DNA of 8,376 bases from Desulfobacterales bacterium (GTDB taxonomy: Bacteria > Desulfobacterota > DSM-4660 > Desulfatiglandales > Desulfatiglandaceae). Positions 1 through 6,406 of the stretch are shown piece after piece. The stretch is from assembly GCA_022013615.1 (NCBI GenBank), contig JAKLQB010000942.1:1-8376 (forward strand), given 5' to 3'. A model generated the notes under the pieces. The model worked only from the letters and a program-made list of their open reading frames with translations. It searched no databases and was not told the DNA's origin. Made by a program: the position numbers and the translations under genes. Numbering within the stretch: position 1 is the stretch's first letter; every line of letters starts with the position of its first letter.

Positions 1-2
1 AT

Positions 3-173
3 ATTTTTGTGATAAATAAAATGGAAGGGTTGCTCGATCCATCGGCCATATCAAATACATCGGCTTCAATACTTGAGCGCAATGAAATACTGACATCAAA
101 GGTAGGGATTGACGCTACGATTCCTTTAGGACAGCCTGATCTTGTGGAGCTTTATGAGCGTGTTGGGTTCTAA
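3..173 (+). CDS. UbiD-family decarboxylase, C-terminal fragment (5' end outside window)
   Basis: The frame is open from the left edge to a TAA at 171-173, giving about 56 residues. The readable tail contains LLDPSA, then K-V-G-I-D-A-T-I-P-L, then PDLVELYERVGF at the end. A D-P-S-A segment followed by (K/S)-x-G-I-D-A-T-x-P near the C-terminus is typical of the UbiD family of prenylated-FMN-dependent (de)carboxylases, which act on aromatic or alpha,beta-unsaturated acids in the cytoplasm. The catalytic and cofactor-binding parts lie upstream of the window, so substrate and subfamily cannot be judged. Only 20 bp separate its stop from the aminotransferase start, so the two are probably co-transcribed. 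The family call rests on a short C-terminal motif; membership is likely but not certain. An internal ATG at 21 is not a plausible start, because the protein would then be only 50 residues long. Confidence 0.68.
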   Translation: MFVINKMEGLLDPSAISNTSASILERNEILTSKVGIDATIPLGQPDLVELYERVGF

Positions 174-193
174 ATATTAAAGAGAGGTACTTT

Positions 194-1489
194 ATGAAAG
201 AATACAATAAAGAGGAGCTTATTTCGAAATACAAAGAATATCTAATGCCCTCGGTTCACACGAGTTTTAGCGAACCATTGTGCCTTGAAAGAGGAGAGGG
301 CGAATTCCTGTACGATGTGGACGGAAATAAGTACCTTGATTTTTATACAGGCATAATGGTCGTAATATCAGGACATTGTAATGAAAAAGTAACAAAAGCC
401 GTTTCTGATCAAATACAAAAGCTTCAGCATTCCACGTCCTTTTTTATAAACCGCCCTGTGGTTGAACTGGCTGAGAAATTAGCAGAAATTACGCCGGGGA
501 AACTCAAACAATCCTTTTTTGTTAACTCAGGGTCTGAAGCAGTGGAGGGAGCCATAAATCTTGCACAGATATATACCAAAAACAACACTGTTATTGGGTT
601 GCAACATGGTTATCACGGCCGTACCCTGTTGACAAAAACCCTGACTGCTATTTCAGCGTGGAGACAAGGTGCGACAAACATTTCGGACATAAGATATACT
701 CCAAGTGCCTATTGCTACAGATGCCCCTTTAATGCCACTCCGGAGAATTGCGATGTGGTATGTGCAAATTATCTTAACGAAGTTATCCAGACTCAAACAT
801 CCGGCGAGATAGCCTGTGTTGTGGCTGAAACAATACAGGGAGTAGGCGGGTTAATTACCCCTCCAAAAGACTATTTTAAAATATTAACTGAGATTACCAA
901 AAGGTATGGGGGGCTTTTGATTATTGATGAAGTTCAAACGGGGTTCGGGAGAACAGGCGGCAAAATGTTTGCCATAGAACACTATGGGGTTGAGCCTGAT
1001 ATTATGACTATGGCTAAGGGGTTGGCAAACGGATTTGCAATAGGGGCATTTATTTCAGAGCAAGAAATAGCGTCATGTTTTGCGGGGCCGTCAGTTTCAA
1101 CTTTTGGAGGCAATCCTGTGTCTGCCGCTGCTGCTGTTGCAAATATCGAGTATATAGAAGAAAATGATATTCTGACTAATTCAGAGCGTATGGGATCAAT
1201 ACTTAAGGAGAAATTGTTGCAGCTTAAAGAAAAATACAGCATAATAGGTGATGTGAGAGGCAGAGGGCTTTACTGGGGATTGGAACTTGTAAAAGACAAA
1301 AAGACCAAGGAGCCAGCCTGGGAAGAAGCAGAGAGGATGACGCAGTTATGTAAAGATGAAGGTTTAATAATAGGCCAGTCCGGAAGCTGGTTCCATGTTC
1401 TCAGGCTTGGTCCACCTTTGAATATCACAGAGGATAGAATTGGGGAAGGCATAGAGATGCTGGACCTCGCTTTTTCCAGACTGAAATAG
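194..1489 (+). CDS. Class-III PLP-dependent aminotransferase (AGXT2 / omega-aminotransferase-like)
   Basis: Full-length 431-residue fold-type I aminotransferase, usual for the family. Visible landmarks: N-terminal GEGEFLYDVDGNKYLDF (35-51); the PLP-phosphate loop NSGSEA (111-116); GYHGRT (139-144); ETIQGVGG (212-219); cofactor-nitrogen-binding Asp245 in IIDEVQTGFGR (243-253); Schiff-base Lys275 in AKGLANG (274-280); STFGGNP (302-308), the phosphate-binding Thr loop from the partner subunit; and a C-terminal LRLGPPL (403-409) whose Arg is placed to bind the substrate carboxylate. Residues 174-190 carry four cysteines spaced C-x2-C-x8-C-x3-C, as in the alanine-glyoxylate 2 / 3-aminoisobutyrate transaminase branch rather than ornithine or DAPA aminotransferases. 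The reaction is transfer of an amino group, probably to pyruvate, glyoxylate or 2-oxoglutarate; the amino donor is not determinable. The start is supported by AGAGAGG at 181-187, 6 nt upstream. It lies between the UbiD fragment and the importer genes on the same strand. Confidence 0.93.
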   Translation: MKEYNKEELISKYKEYLMPSVHTSFSEPLCLERGEGEFLYDVDGNKYLDFYTGIMVVISGHCNEKVTKAVSDQIQKLQHSTSFFINRPVVELAEKLAEITPGKLKQSFFVNSGSEAVEGAINLAQIYTKNNTVIGLQHGYHGRTLLTKTLTAISAWRQGATNISDIRYTPSAYCYRCPFNATPENCDVVCANYLNEVIQTQTSGEIACVVAETIQGVGGLITPPKDYFKILTEITKRYGGLLIIDEVQTGFGRTGGKMFAIEHYGVEPDIMTMAKGLANGFAIGAFISEQEIASCFAGPSVSTFGGNPVSAAAAVANIEYIEENDILTNSERMGSILKEKLLQLKEKYSIIGDVRGRGLYWGLELVKDKKTKEPAWEEAERMTQLCKDEGLIIGQSGSWFHVLRLGPPLNITEDRIGEGIEMLDLAFSRLK

Positions 1490-1536
1490 GATGAGGAATA
1501 TTAAGAAAGCTAACAGAAAATTCTTAGGATAGAGAG

Positions 1537-1569
1537 AAAGGAGGTGACTTTTTGGGTAAGGTTTGTTAA
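1537..1569 (+). promoter_or_regulatory. Orphan strong Shine-Dalgarno with a five-codon TTG mini-ORF
   Basis: AAAGGAGGTGA at 1537-1547 is an almost perfect complement of the 16S rRNA 3' end and the strongest ribosome-binding sequence in the window. Seven nucleotides past the GGAGG core is TTG (1552-1554), which opens a frame of only five codons (M-G-K-V-C if initiated) before TAA at 1567-1569. The binding-protein gene has its own separate site at 1622-1627. It could be a leader peptide, a ribosome standby or stabilising site for the downstream mRNA, the relic of a lost gene, or chance in purine-rich sequence. What is seen is the motif and the short frame; any function is inference. Confidence 0.35.
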
Positions 1570-1621
1570 GTAGGTACATGAATGTTTGAGGTATTTGTCA
1601 AAGATGAAAATACAAAATTAT

Positions 1622-1627
1622 GGAGGT
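1622..1627 (+). promoter_or_regulatory. Ribosome-binding site of the substrate-binding protein gene
   Basis: GGAGGT lies 6 nt before the ATG at 1634. It fixes the start, giving a protein that opens directly with a well-formed signal peptide. This matters because the odd domain order of the protein then cannot be blamed on a wrongly chosen start. Confidence 0.85.
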
Positions 1628-1633
1628 TAAAAG

Positions 1634-3367
1634 ATGAGATCAAGAAAACTGGGTATATGCTTAACACTTGTATTTGCATTTGTAATGCTTTTCTCCATTT
1701 TGGGGCACACTCCCCAGGCTGATGCTTATAAGGGATTAATACTCCCCAGCGGAGAAAAGATGGCGCCTATGGAGCTTCTTACATTGACCCCAGGTGCGGA
1801 CCCAACATTAAATCAGGAAGCTGTGTTTGTTGCAGAGTGGTGGAAAAAGATCGGGATACCAGTAGCAGCAAAGGCAATGGAGAAGGGTGCTCTTGTTAAG
1901 AAAATATTCTGGGGCAGAGACTTTGATGCAACCCTCTGGTATATCGGTGGAGAAAGATTCCCTTCATATATGCAGTACTATTACAGCGAAGCTGAAATAT
2001 ATGAGTACGGGTGGAACTTCATGCAGTATAAAAACCCCAAGTATGACCAACTGGCTTCTGATTGGCTTACAATGCTCGACCTGGTCAAAGCACAGAAAAG
2101 GGCCTTTAATCTTCAGAAGACAATAGCTGGTGAAAACCCACAGATACCTCTTATCAGTGACACAAACCTCACGGCATATAATAATAAGAGGTGGAAAGGG
2201 TGGGTAAATCAATTTGGAGGTATTCAATCTTTTGATTCCATGTGTTCCATTGACCCGGCAGGTGGAGATACAGCAAAGGACATACTCAAGATAGGGGTTC
2301 TGAAGGAACCGGACATTTTAAATCCTCTGGGTACAGGATTTACGGAGACCTGGGGCATAATCAACAAGATATACTGTGGAGGAATGTGGAACGAACCAAC
2401 AGCCCTGTATAGAAGCGCTCCGGCGAGTGGCAAGCTTATTCCCTTCCTTGCGGACGGCGATTTAAGGTACGACGACGCAGCGAATACAGCAATCGTAAAG
2501 CTGAAGAAGGGAATAAAATGGCATGATGGAACAGAACTTACGGCTGCAGACATCAAGTTTACCATAGACCTTATAAAAGAATTCAAGGTGCCAAATTATA
2601 AGGATTGTGTGGATCTCATAGATAAAGTTGAAGCCCTGGACGAATATACACTGAAATACTATCTAACAAAAAAGAATGTCAACTTTTACAACAAAACCAT
2701 GATGATGATAATATTACAGAAACAAAAATGGTCTACTATTGCCCAGGAAGCAAAAAAGAAGGAAGATCCGACTAAATATTTAACCCAATATCAGATTAAA
2801 ACCCCAATGGGGGCCGGTCCTTTCAAGTTTGTTGACTGGAAAAAAGGATCATATATCCTGCTTGATAAAAACCCCGATTGGCTCTTCAAGGACTACACCT
2901 TGCCCATGGGAACAGGCACATTGAAGTATGACTTGAAAGTGGATAAGATCCTTTTCAAATTCTATGCATCTTCTGAATTAAGAATGTTAGCGCTGAAGAA
3001 CGGTGATATAGACATCGGTACAATTCCTATTGCCAGTAAAGATGATTTCCAGGCAGACAAAACAATGACGATCGTAGAGTGGGGCAATGACTGGACAGAT
3101 TTCATAGGGTTTAACTGCTCAAAAGCGCCTTTCAATGATCCGGCATTTAGAAAAGCGCTGCATTACCTGATTGACAAAAAGTTCTTTGTGGACAAACTGC
3201 AACAGGGATATGCTGTACCTCAGTATTCTGTAATACCGGCAGTGAATCAATTCTGGTTCGATCCTAACTGCCCAACATACGGCGCTGGATGGAGCATGGA
3301 AAAGAGGATTGAAAAAGCCGTCCAAATACTGAAGGAAGCGGGATATACCTGGGAAAGCGAAAATTAA
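1634..3367 (+). CDS. Family-5 (peptide/nickel-type) ABC substrate-binding protein with circularly permuted domains
   Basis: A 577-residue secreted binding protein of the SBP_bac_5 (DppA/OppA) family. Residues 1-31 form a signal peptide: MRSRK, a hydrophobic core from about 6 to 24, and an A-D-A cleavage site with no lipobox cysteine, so a soluble periplasmic protein is likely. The order after that is unusual. Residues 33-200 look like the usual C-terminal part of the fold: GLILPSGEKM, an A-x-W-W-K-K-I-G-I-P-V helix (67-77), FDATLWYIGG (98-106), NPKYDQLA (134-141), and NPQIPLI (168-174) followed by an A-Y...GW segment. A linker (about 201-215) follows. Then comes the normal N-terminal start DILKIGVLKEPDILNPL (216-232), KWHDGTELTAADIKFT (295-310), GAGPFKFVDW (393-402) and APFNDPAFRKALHYLID (498-514). 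The protein stops at EAGYTWESEN (568-577), where a normal family member would continue into G-L-x-x-P-x-G. Both halves look intact and the length is ordinary. It is followed by its permeases and ATPases after a structured 185-bp spacer. The family is certain; the permutation is inferred from remembered family architecture. Confidence 0.92.
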   Translation: MRSRKLGICLTLVFAFVMLFSILGHTPQADAYKGLILPSGEKMAPMELLTLTPGADPTLNQEAVFVAEWWKKIGIPVAAKAMEKGALVKKIFWGRDFDATLWYIGGERFPSYMQYYYSEAEIYEYGWNFMQYKNPKYDQLASDWLTMLDLVKAQKRAFNLQKTIAGENPQIPLISDTNLTAYNNKRWKGWVNQFGGIQSFDSMCSIDPAGGDTAKDILKIGVLKEPDILNPLGTGFTETWGIINKIYCGGMWNEPTALYRSAPASGKLIPFLADGDLRYDDAANTAIVKLKKGIKWHDGTELTAADIKFTIDLIKEFKVPNYKDCVDLIDKVEALDEYTLKYYLTKKNVNFYNKTMMMIILQKQKWSTIAQEAKKKEDPTKYLTQYQIKTPMGAGPFKFVDWKKGSYILLDKNPDWLFKDYTLPMGTGTLKYDLKVDKILFKFYASSELRMLALKNGDIDIGTIPIASKDDFQADKTMTIVEWGNDWTDFIGFNCSKAPFNDPAFRKALHYLIDKKFFVDKLQQGYAVPQYSVIPAVNQFWFDPNCPTYGAGWSMEKRIEKAVQILKEAGYTWESEN

Positions 3368-3384
3368 AAAACCATTCATTATTC

Positions 3385-3462
3385 GGGATTTGCGATGTAT
3401 TAGGTTTGAGCAAGAAAAAAGCTCTTGAACCCTGATATCGTACTGAATACGTCGCAGATCCC
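3385..3462 (+). repeat. Large imperfect inverted repeat / RNA stem-loop between binding-protein and permease genes
   Basis: GGGATTTGCGATGTATT (3385-3401) is complementary to AATACGTCGCAGATCCC (3446-3462) over all 17 positions if two G-U pairs are allowed, and over 15 of 17 as DNA. Inside the loop, GGTT-T-GAGC (3403-3411) can pair with GCTC-TT-GAACC (3421-3431) around an A-rich loop, making a second, shorter hairpin. Both mismatching positions are G-U compatible on the plus-strand RNA, which fits an RNA structure transcribed with the operon. No T-run follows, so it does not look like a simple intrinsic terminator. Hairpins after binding-protein genes are known elsewhere (for example malE-malF) to stabilise the upstream message and lower downstream expression; that role here is inference. 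A dispersed REP- or MITE-like palindrome is the main alternative. Confidence 0.6.
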
Positions 3463-3497
3463 CCTTCCTAATTCTAACATAGAAAACCTGGTCCTCC

Positions 3498-3510
3498 CCC
3501 GCTTAGCGGG
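3498..3510 (+). repeat. Small GC-rich hairpin CCCGC-TTA-GCGGG
   Basis: A perfect 5-bp GC stem with a 3-nt loop, about 43 bp before the permease start. No run of T follows (the next bases are ATCTTCGATG), so termination is not indicated. Its right arm with downstream bases (3506-3517) is also complementary at 10 of 12 positions to 3453-3464, the right arm of the preceding large stem, so the two structures could compete. It might be part of the same palindromic repeat family. Confidence 0.45.
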
Positions 3511-3552
3511 ATCTTCGATGGGCATTGATTATTTATTAGGATAGCAAAAAAA

Positions 3553-4521
3553 ATGGGAAAATACATAATAGGCAGGATTATACAGATTATAATCACGTTT
3601 TTCATCGTGATAAGTATAATATTTCTCCTGTTTAGAATTATACCCAGCGATCCAAGTTCTTTTCTTTTAACTCCCTCAATGACGGCAGAAGCTAAGGAAA
3701 CCATAAGAAAGCAGTTCGGGCTCGATGAGCCGATTGCAGTTCAGTATTTCATTTATCCCAAGAACTTCATTCATGGAAATTTCGGGACTTCGTTTTACAG
3801 TGGCAGACCAGTAATGAGTATCATAATGGAGAGGATGTTGAATTCCATTTTACTGATCACTACAGCCGTAATCATTGCTTATATCATTGGGATTTCTATA
3901 GGAAAAGCAATAGCATGGAAAAGAGGAAGCAAGACGGAAAAATTCTTTGTGATCCTGGGGCTATGGTTTTATACCACCTTTACGCCGTGGCTTGGCATTA
4001 TGTTTTTGTGGATATTCTCATTTAAGCTGAAGTTGTTTCCTCTTGGTGGAATGATAACCCCCGAGAAGTGGATTCTCGATCCTTCACTCATGGAAAAGAT
4101 ATGTGATATGGGGTATCATCTGATTCTTCCCCTAATAACATATGTGCTCCTCTGGTTTGGAGGCTATATGCTTTTAATGAGAAACAGCATGCTTGAGACA
4201 TTGAAAGAGGACTACATAGTTACTGCCAGGGCGAAGGGGTTAAAGGAAAAGGTGATCAAGAATAAACATGCAGCACGAAATGCAATGCTTCCAATCGTTA
4301 CTGCATTTGCCATAAGTGTCTCGTTTTCAATTGGAGGGGCGGTTTTGATCGAGACAATCTTTTCATGGCCGGGCATCGGGAGGACAATAGTAGAAGCAAC
4401 ACTGAGGCAGGATTACCCCCTTGTGCAGGGGGCATTTGCAGTTATTACGGTGGTCGTACTGTTAGCTAATTTTGTAGCTGATATAGCTTACGCGTATCTG
4501 GATCCGAGGATATCTTATTGA
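3553..4521 (+). CDS. ABC transporter permease, DppB/OppB type
   Basis: A 322-residue inner-membrane permease, usual length for the DppB/OppB subunit of peptide-type importers. The first transmembrane helix (about 5-29) begins with the typical Y-x-x-x-R-I-x-Q start and is followed by the R-x-I-P-x-D-P loop (28-34) and FGLDEPIAVQY (55-65), the extracytoplasmic segment of the B-type subunit. Further hydrophobic helices lie at about 98-118, 131-157, 188-208, 246-268 and 291-312. The EAA-type cytoplasmic loop that docks on the ATPase is EDYIVTARAKGL (219-230) continuing to NAMLPIVT. FSWPGIGR (270-277) and the end YLDPRISY are further family marks. The only SD-like bases are AGG at 3538-3540, 12 nt from ATG, so translation may start weakly. 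It comes first after the structured spacer, and its stop is 28 bp before the second permease. The substrate follows the binding protein and is not known. Confidence 0.95.
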   Translation: MGKYIIGRIIQIIITFFIVISIIFLLFRIIPSDPSSFLLTPSMTAEAKETIRKQFGLDEPIAVQYFIYPKNFIHGNFGTSFYSGRPVMSIIMERMLNSILLITTAVIIAYIIGISIGKAIAWKRGSKTEKFFVILGLWFYTTFTPWLGIMFLWIFSFKLKLFPLGGMITPEKWILDPSLMEKICDMGYHLILPLITYVLLWFGGYMLLMRNSMLETLKEDYIVTARAKGLKEKVIKNKHAARNAMLPIVTAFAISVSFSIGGAVLIETIFSWPGIGRTIVEATLRQDYPLVQGAFAVITVVVLLANFVADIAYAYLDPRISY

Positions 4522-4549
4522 TGAAATTGGCTCTATATTGATTAAATAA

Positions 4550-5443
4550 ATGAAAGAAACAGAAAACAAGAAAGCAAGCCAAATCAGGCAGATTTGGGGT
4601 TTGGTAAGGAAGAGTACGTTCATAAAGCTGGGCGTGTCTATCATGATACTGTTTGGAATCATGGCTGTTTTTTCTCCCATATGGATACACATAAACCCGG
4701 AGATATATGACCCAATAATTGGTGTGGATCCCAATGTGCACGGCTCTGTCGGGCCTTCCTTGAAACACCCCCTGGGTACTGATGATATAGGCAAGGATCT
4801 GTTTTCTCAATTGCTCAGGGGATCACAGGTAGCCTTTATGCTCGGAATGATGGTTTCAGTGTTTTCAACAATCATAGGAGCCGCCATAGGTCTTATTGCA
4901 GGATATTATGGGAAAATATGGGATACACTTTTAATGAGACTTGCGGACATTATCTTAACTCTTCCAAGACTTCCTCTTCTCATCGTTATATCCGGTATTT
5001 TCGGCACCCAGAGCAACTGGATAATACTTCTCATACTCTCCTTTACGTTCTGGCCGGTAATATCCAGGGTCATCAGATCTCAGACCTTGTCATTAAGAGA
5101 AAGGCCGTTTATAGAGTCTGCAAAGGTTTCTGGTGTCAGCAACACAAGGATAATTGTAAAACATCTGGCGCCGAATGTGCTTCCAATAGCATTCTATTAT
5201 CTAACAGTTACTGTTACAGGTGCAATTCTCGTTGAAGCAGGGTTAAGTTTTCTTGGATTTGGAGACCCGTCGAACATGAGCTGGGGAATGATGCTTCAAT
5301 GGTGTTTTGTAAAAGGGTATGTTTTTAAAGCCCCATATTGGATGATTCCTCCGGGGTTGTGTATCTCGCTGCTTGCCTTCTCCTTTTATCTAATAGGCGT
5401 TGGATTGGAAGAGATGGTTAATCCCAGGCTGAAGAAAAGATGA
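4550..5443 (+). CDS. ABC transporter permease, DppC/OppC type
   Basis: A 297-residue partner permease. It has a charged N-terminal tail (1-25), a first membrane helix at about 26-45, then the C-subunit hallmark HPLGTDDIGKDLFSQLLRG (73-91). The BPD_transp_1 core has helices at about 95-118, 140-150, 155-175, 209-230 and 265-286. The EAA loop for ATPase docking is R-P-F-I-E-S-A-K-V-S-G (185-195) running to KHLAPNVLP (204-212). EAGLSFLGFG (229-238), SWGMML (244-249) and the terminal NPRL (291-294) are standard. No clear Shine-Dalgarno precedes the ATG; the 28-nt spacer is AT-rich, so coupling to the upstream permease is plausible. The next gene begins 4 bp after its stop. Together with the preceding permease it forms the heterodimeric membrane channel. 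Confidence 0.95.
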   Translation: MKETENKKASQIRQIWGLVRKSTFIKLGVSIMILFGIMAVFSPIWIHINPEIYDPIIGVDPNVHGSVGPSLKHPLGTDDIGKDLFSQLLRGSQVAFMLGMMVSVFSTIIGAAIGLIAGYYGKIWDTLLMRLADIILTLPRLPLLIVISGIFGTQSNWIILLILSFTFWPVISRVIRSQTLSLRERPFIESAKVSGVSNTRIIVKHLAPNVLPIAFYYLTVTVTGAILVEAGLSFLGFGDPSNMSWGMMLQWCFVKGYVFKAPYWMIPPGLCISLLAFSFYLIGVGLEEMVNPRLKKR

Positions 5444-5447
5444 ATAT

Positions 5448-6404
5448 ATGGATACGGTACTTGAAATAAAAAATCTTGGAATGTCTTATGAGACTACGGA
5501 AGGTTCTGTCAGTGCTGTGGATAATGTTTCCTTCAGGATTATGAACGGGGAGGCTATGGGGCTTGTTGGGGAGAGTGGATGCGGAAAAACTTCTCTGGGG
5601 ATGTGTATTATGAAACTTCTGCCGGAGAATGCAAAAATAACCAATGGCGAGATAATTTTTGACGGGGAGGATATAGTTCCGAAGACAGAAGATGAAATGA
5701 GGATGATAAGGTGGAAAGGGGTCTCTATGATATTCCAGGCGGCCATGAATGCCTTAAATCCGGTTTATAGGGTAGGAGATCAGGTCATAGAGGCCATAAT
5801 GGCCCATGAGAATATTAAAAAGGAAGAGGCAAGAGAGAGGGTCCGTGATCTATACAAACTGGTAGGTCTTTCTCCAGAAAGAATGGAAAACTATCCCCAC
5901 GAGTATAGCGGCGGAATGAGACAAAGGGCAATAATAGCAATGGCACTGGCATGTGACCCAAAATTTATTATTGCAGATGAGCCCACAACGGCCCTGGATG
6001 TCATCGTACAGGATGAAATAATAGATGAGATAAAAAACATCCAGAAGAAACTCAACATGATCATGATGTATATTTCCCATGATATATCCGTGATAGCGGA
6101 AACCTGTGATAAAATAGGCGTGATGTATGCAGGGAATTTCATTGAATATGCGGATACCTTTGCCTTATTTGACAACCCTCTCCATCCGTATACAAAGGCT
6201 CTGATGTCGTCTTTCCCGAGTATTAAGGGACCAAAAAAAGAATTAAAGCCTGTGCCAGGAGAACCTCCAAATCTATTGAATCCACCAAGCGGGTGCAGGT
6301 TTTATCCCCGTTGCAGTTATGCTGAGGAGATTTGCAGAAAAGAAAGGCCAGAGTTCATTGAAAGTGAAAGCGGTCACTTTTTGGCATGTCACCGGGTGAT
6401 CTGA
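5448..6404 (+). CDS. ABC transporter ATPase, DppD/OppD type, with four-cysteine C-terminal tail
   Basis: A 318-residue cytoplasmic ATPase that powers import. Walker A is GESGCGKT (41-48), the Q-loop glutamine is Gln97 in IFQAAMNALNP, the signature is YSGGMRQR (153-160), Walker B is FIIADE (173-178) with catalytic Glu178, the D-loop is ALD (182-184) and the switch His is His211 in YISHD. All motifs are intact; the signature begins with Tyr instead of the commoner Leu or Phe. The C-terminal extension typical of oligopeptide transporters starts at HPYTKAL (246-252), with PVPGEPPNL (268-276) and cysteines at 283, 289, 296 and 314 (C-x5-C-x6-C-x17-C). In related transporters this tail has been seen to hold an iron-sulfur cluster; whether it does here is inference. 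It starts 4 bp after the permease, and its TGA overlaps the ATG of the next ATPase. Confidence 0.95.
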   Translation: MDTVLEIKNLGMSYETTEGSVSAVDNVSFRIMNGEAMGLVGESGCGKTSLGMCIMKLLPENAKITNGEIIFDGEDIVPKTEDEMRMIRWKGVSMIFQAAMNALNPVYRVGDQVIEAIMAHENIKKEEARERVRDLYKLVGLSPERMENYPHEYSGGMRQRAIIAMALACDPKFIIADEPTTALDVIVQDEIIDEIKNIQKKLNMIMMYISHDISVIAETCDKIGVMYAGNFIEYADTFALFDNPLHPYTKALMSSFPSIKGPKKELKPVPGEPPNLLNPPSGCRFYPRCSYAEEICRKERPEFIESESGHFLACHRVI

Positions 6405-6406
6405 TG
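6394..6406 (+). promoter_or_regulatory. Shine-Dalgarno plus TGATG stop/start overlap fixing the second ATPase start
   Basis: GGGTGAT at 6394-6400 resembles the GGAGGTGAT consensus and sits 3 nt before ATG 6404. That ATG overlaps the TGA of the preceding ATPase (6402-6404). An earlier in-frame ATG at 6386 would add only six residues (MSPGDL), partly encoded by the SD-like sequence itself, and has no comparable site upstream. The 6404 start with translational coupling is therefore preferred. Confidence 0.7.

Noticed and set aside
1502..1526. TAAGAA...TTCTTA inverted repeat after the aminotransferase as a possible terminator
   Set aside because: Only 6 AT-rich base pairs with a 13-nt loop and no following T-run; too weak to call.
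1595..1623. TTGTCA plus TTATGG as a possible sigma-70 promoter for the binding-protein gene
   Set aside because: The -10 match is poor, and transcription would begin at or past the ribosome-binding site and ATG, leaving no usable leader.
1588..1726. Short plus-strand frame (MFEVFVKDEN...) running into the binding-protein gene in another frame
   Set aside because: The strong SD at 1537-1547 is too far away to serve it, it overlaps the signal-peptide coding region, and it ends soon after. Treated as chance.
2224..2586. 120-residue minus-strand frame inside the binding-protein gene
   Set aside because: Antisense to well-conserved family-5 segments; no ribosome-binding site or recognisable domain. 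Not a sign of a broken gene.
1634..3367. Reading the binding protein as truncated at its C-terminus by a frameshift or early stop
   Set aside because: The sequence after the stop (3368 on) does not encode the missing C-terminal part in any plus frame, and that part is present at the N-terminus of the same protein. Permutation explains both facts.
3474..3704. Minus-strand 76-residue frame over the spacer and permease start
   Set aside because: Mostly antisense to the first transmembrane helix of the permease and across the hairpin region; no motif and no independent support.
4918..5235. 105-residue plus-strand frame inside the second permease
   Set aside because: Out of frame with the permease, whose EAA loop and membrane helices span this region; the translation is low in hydrophobic order and has no motif.
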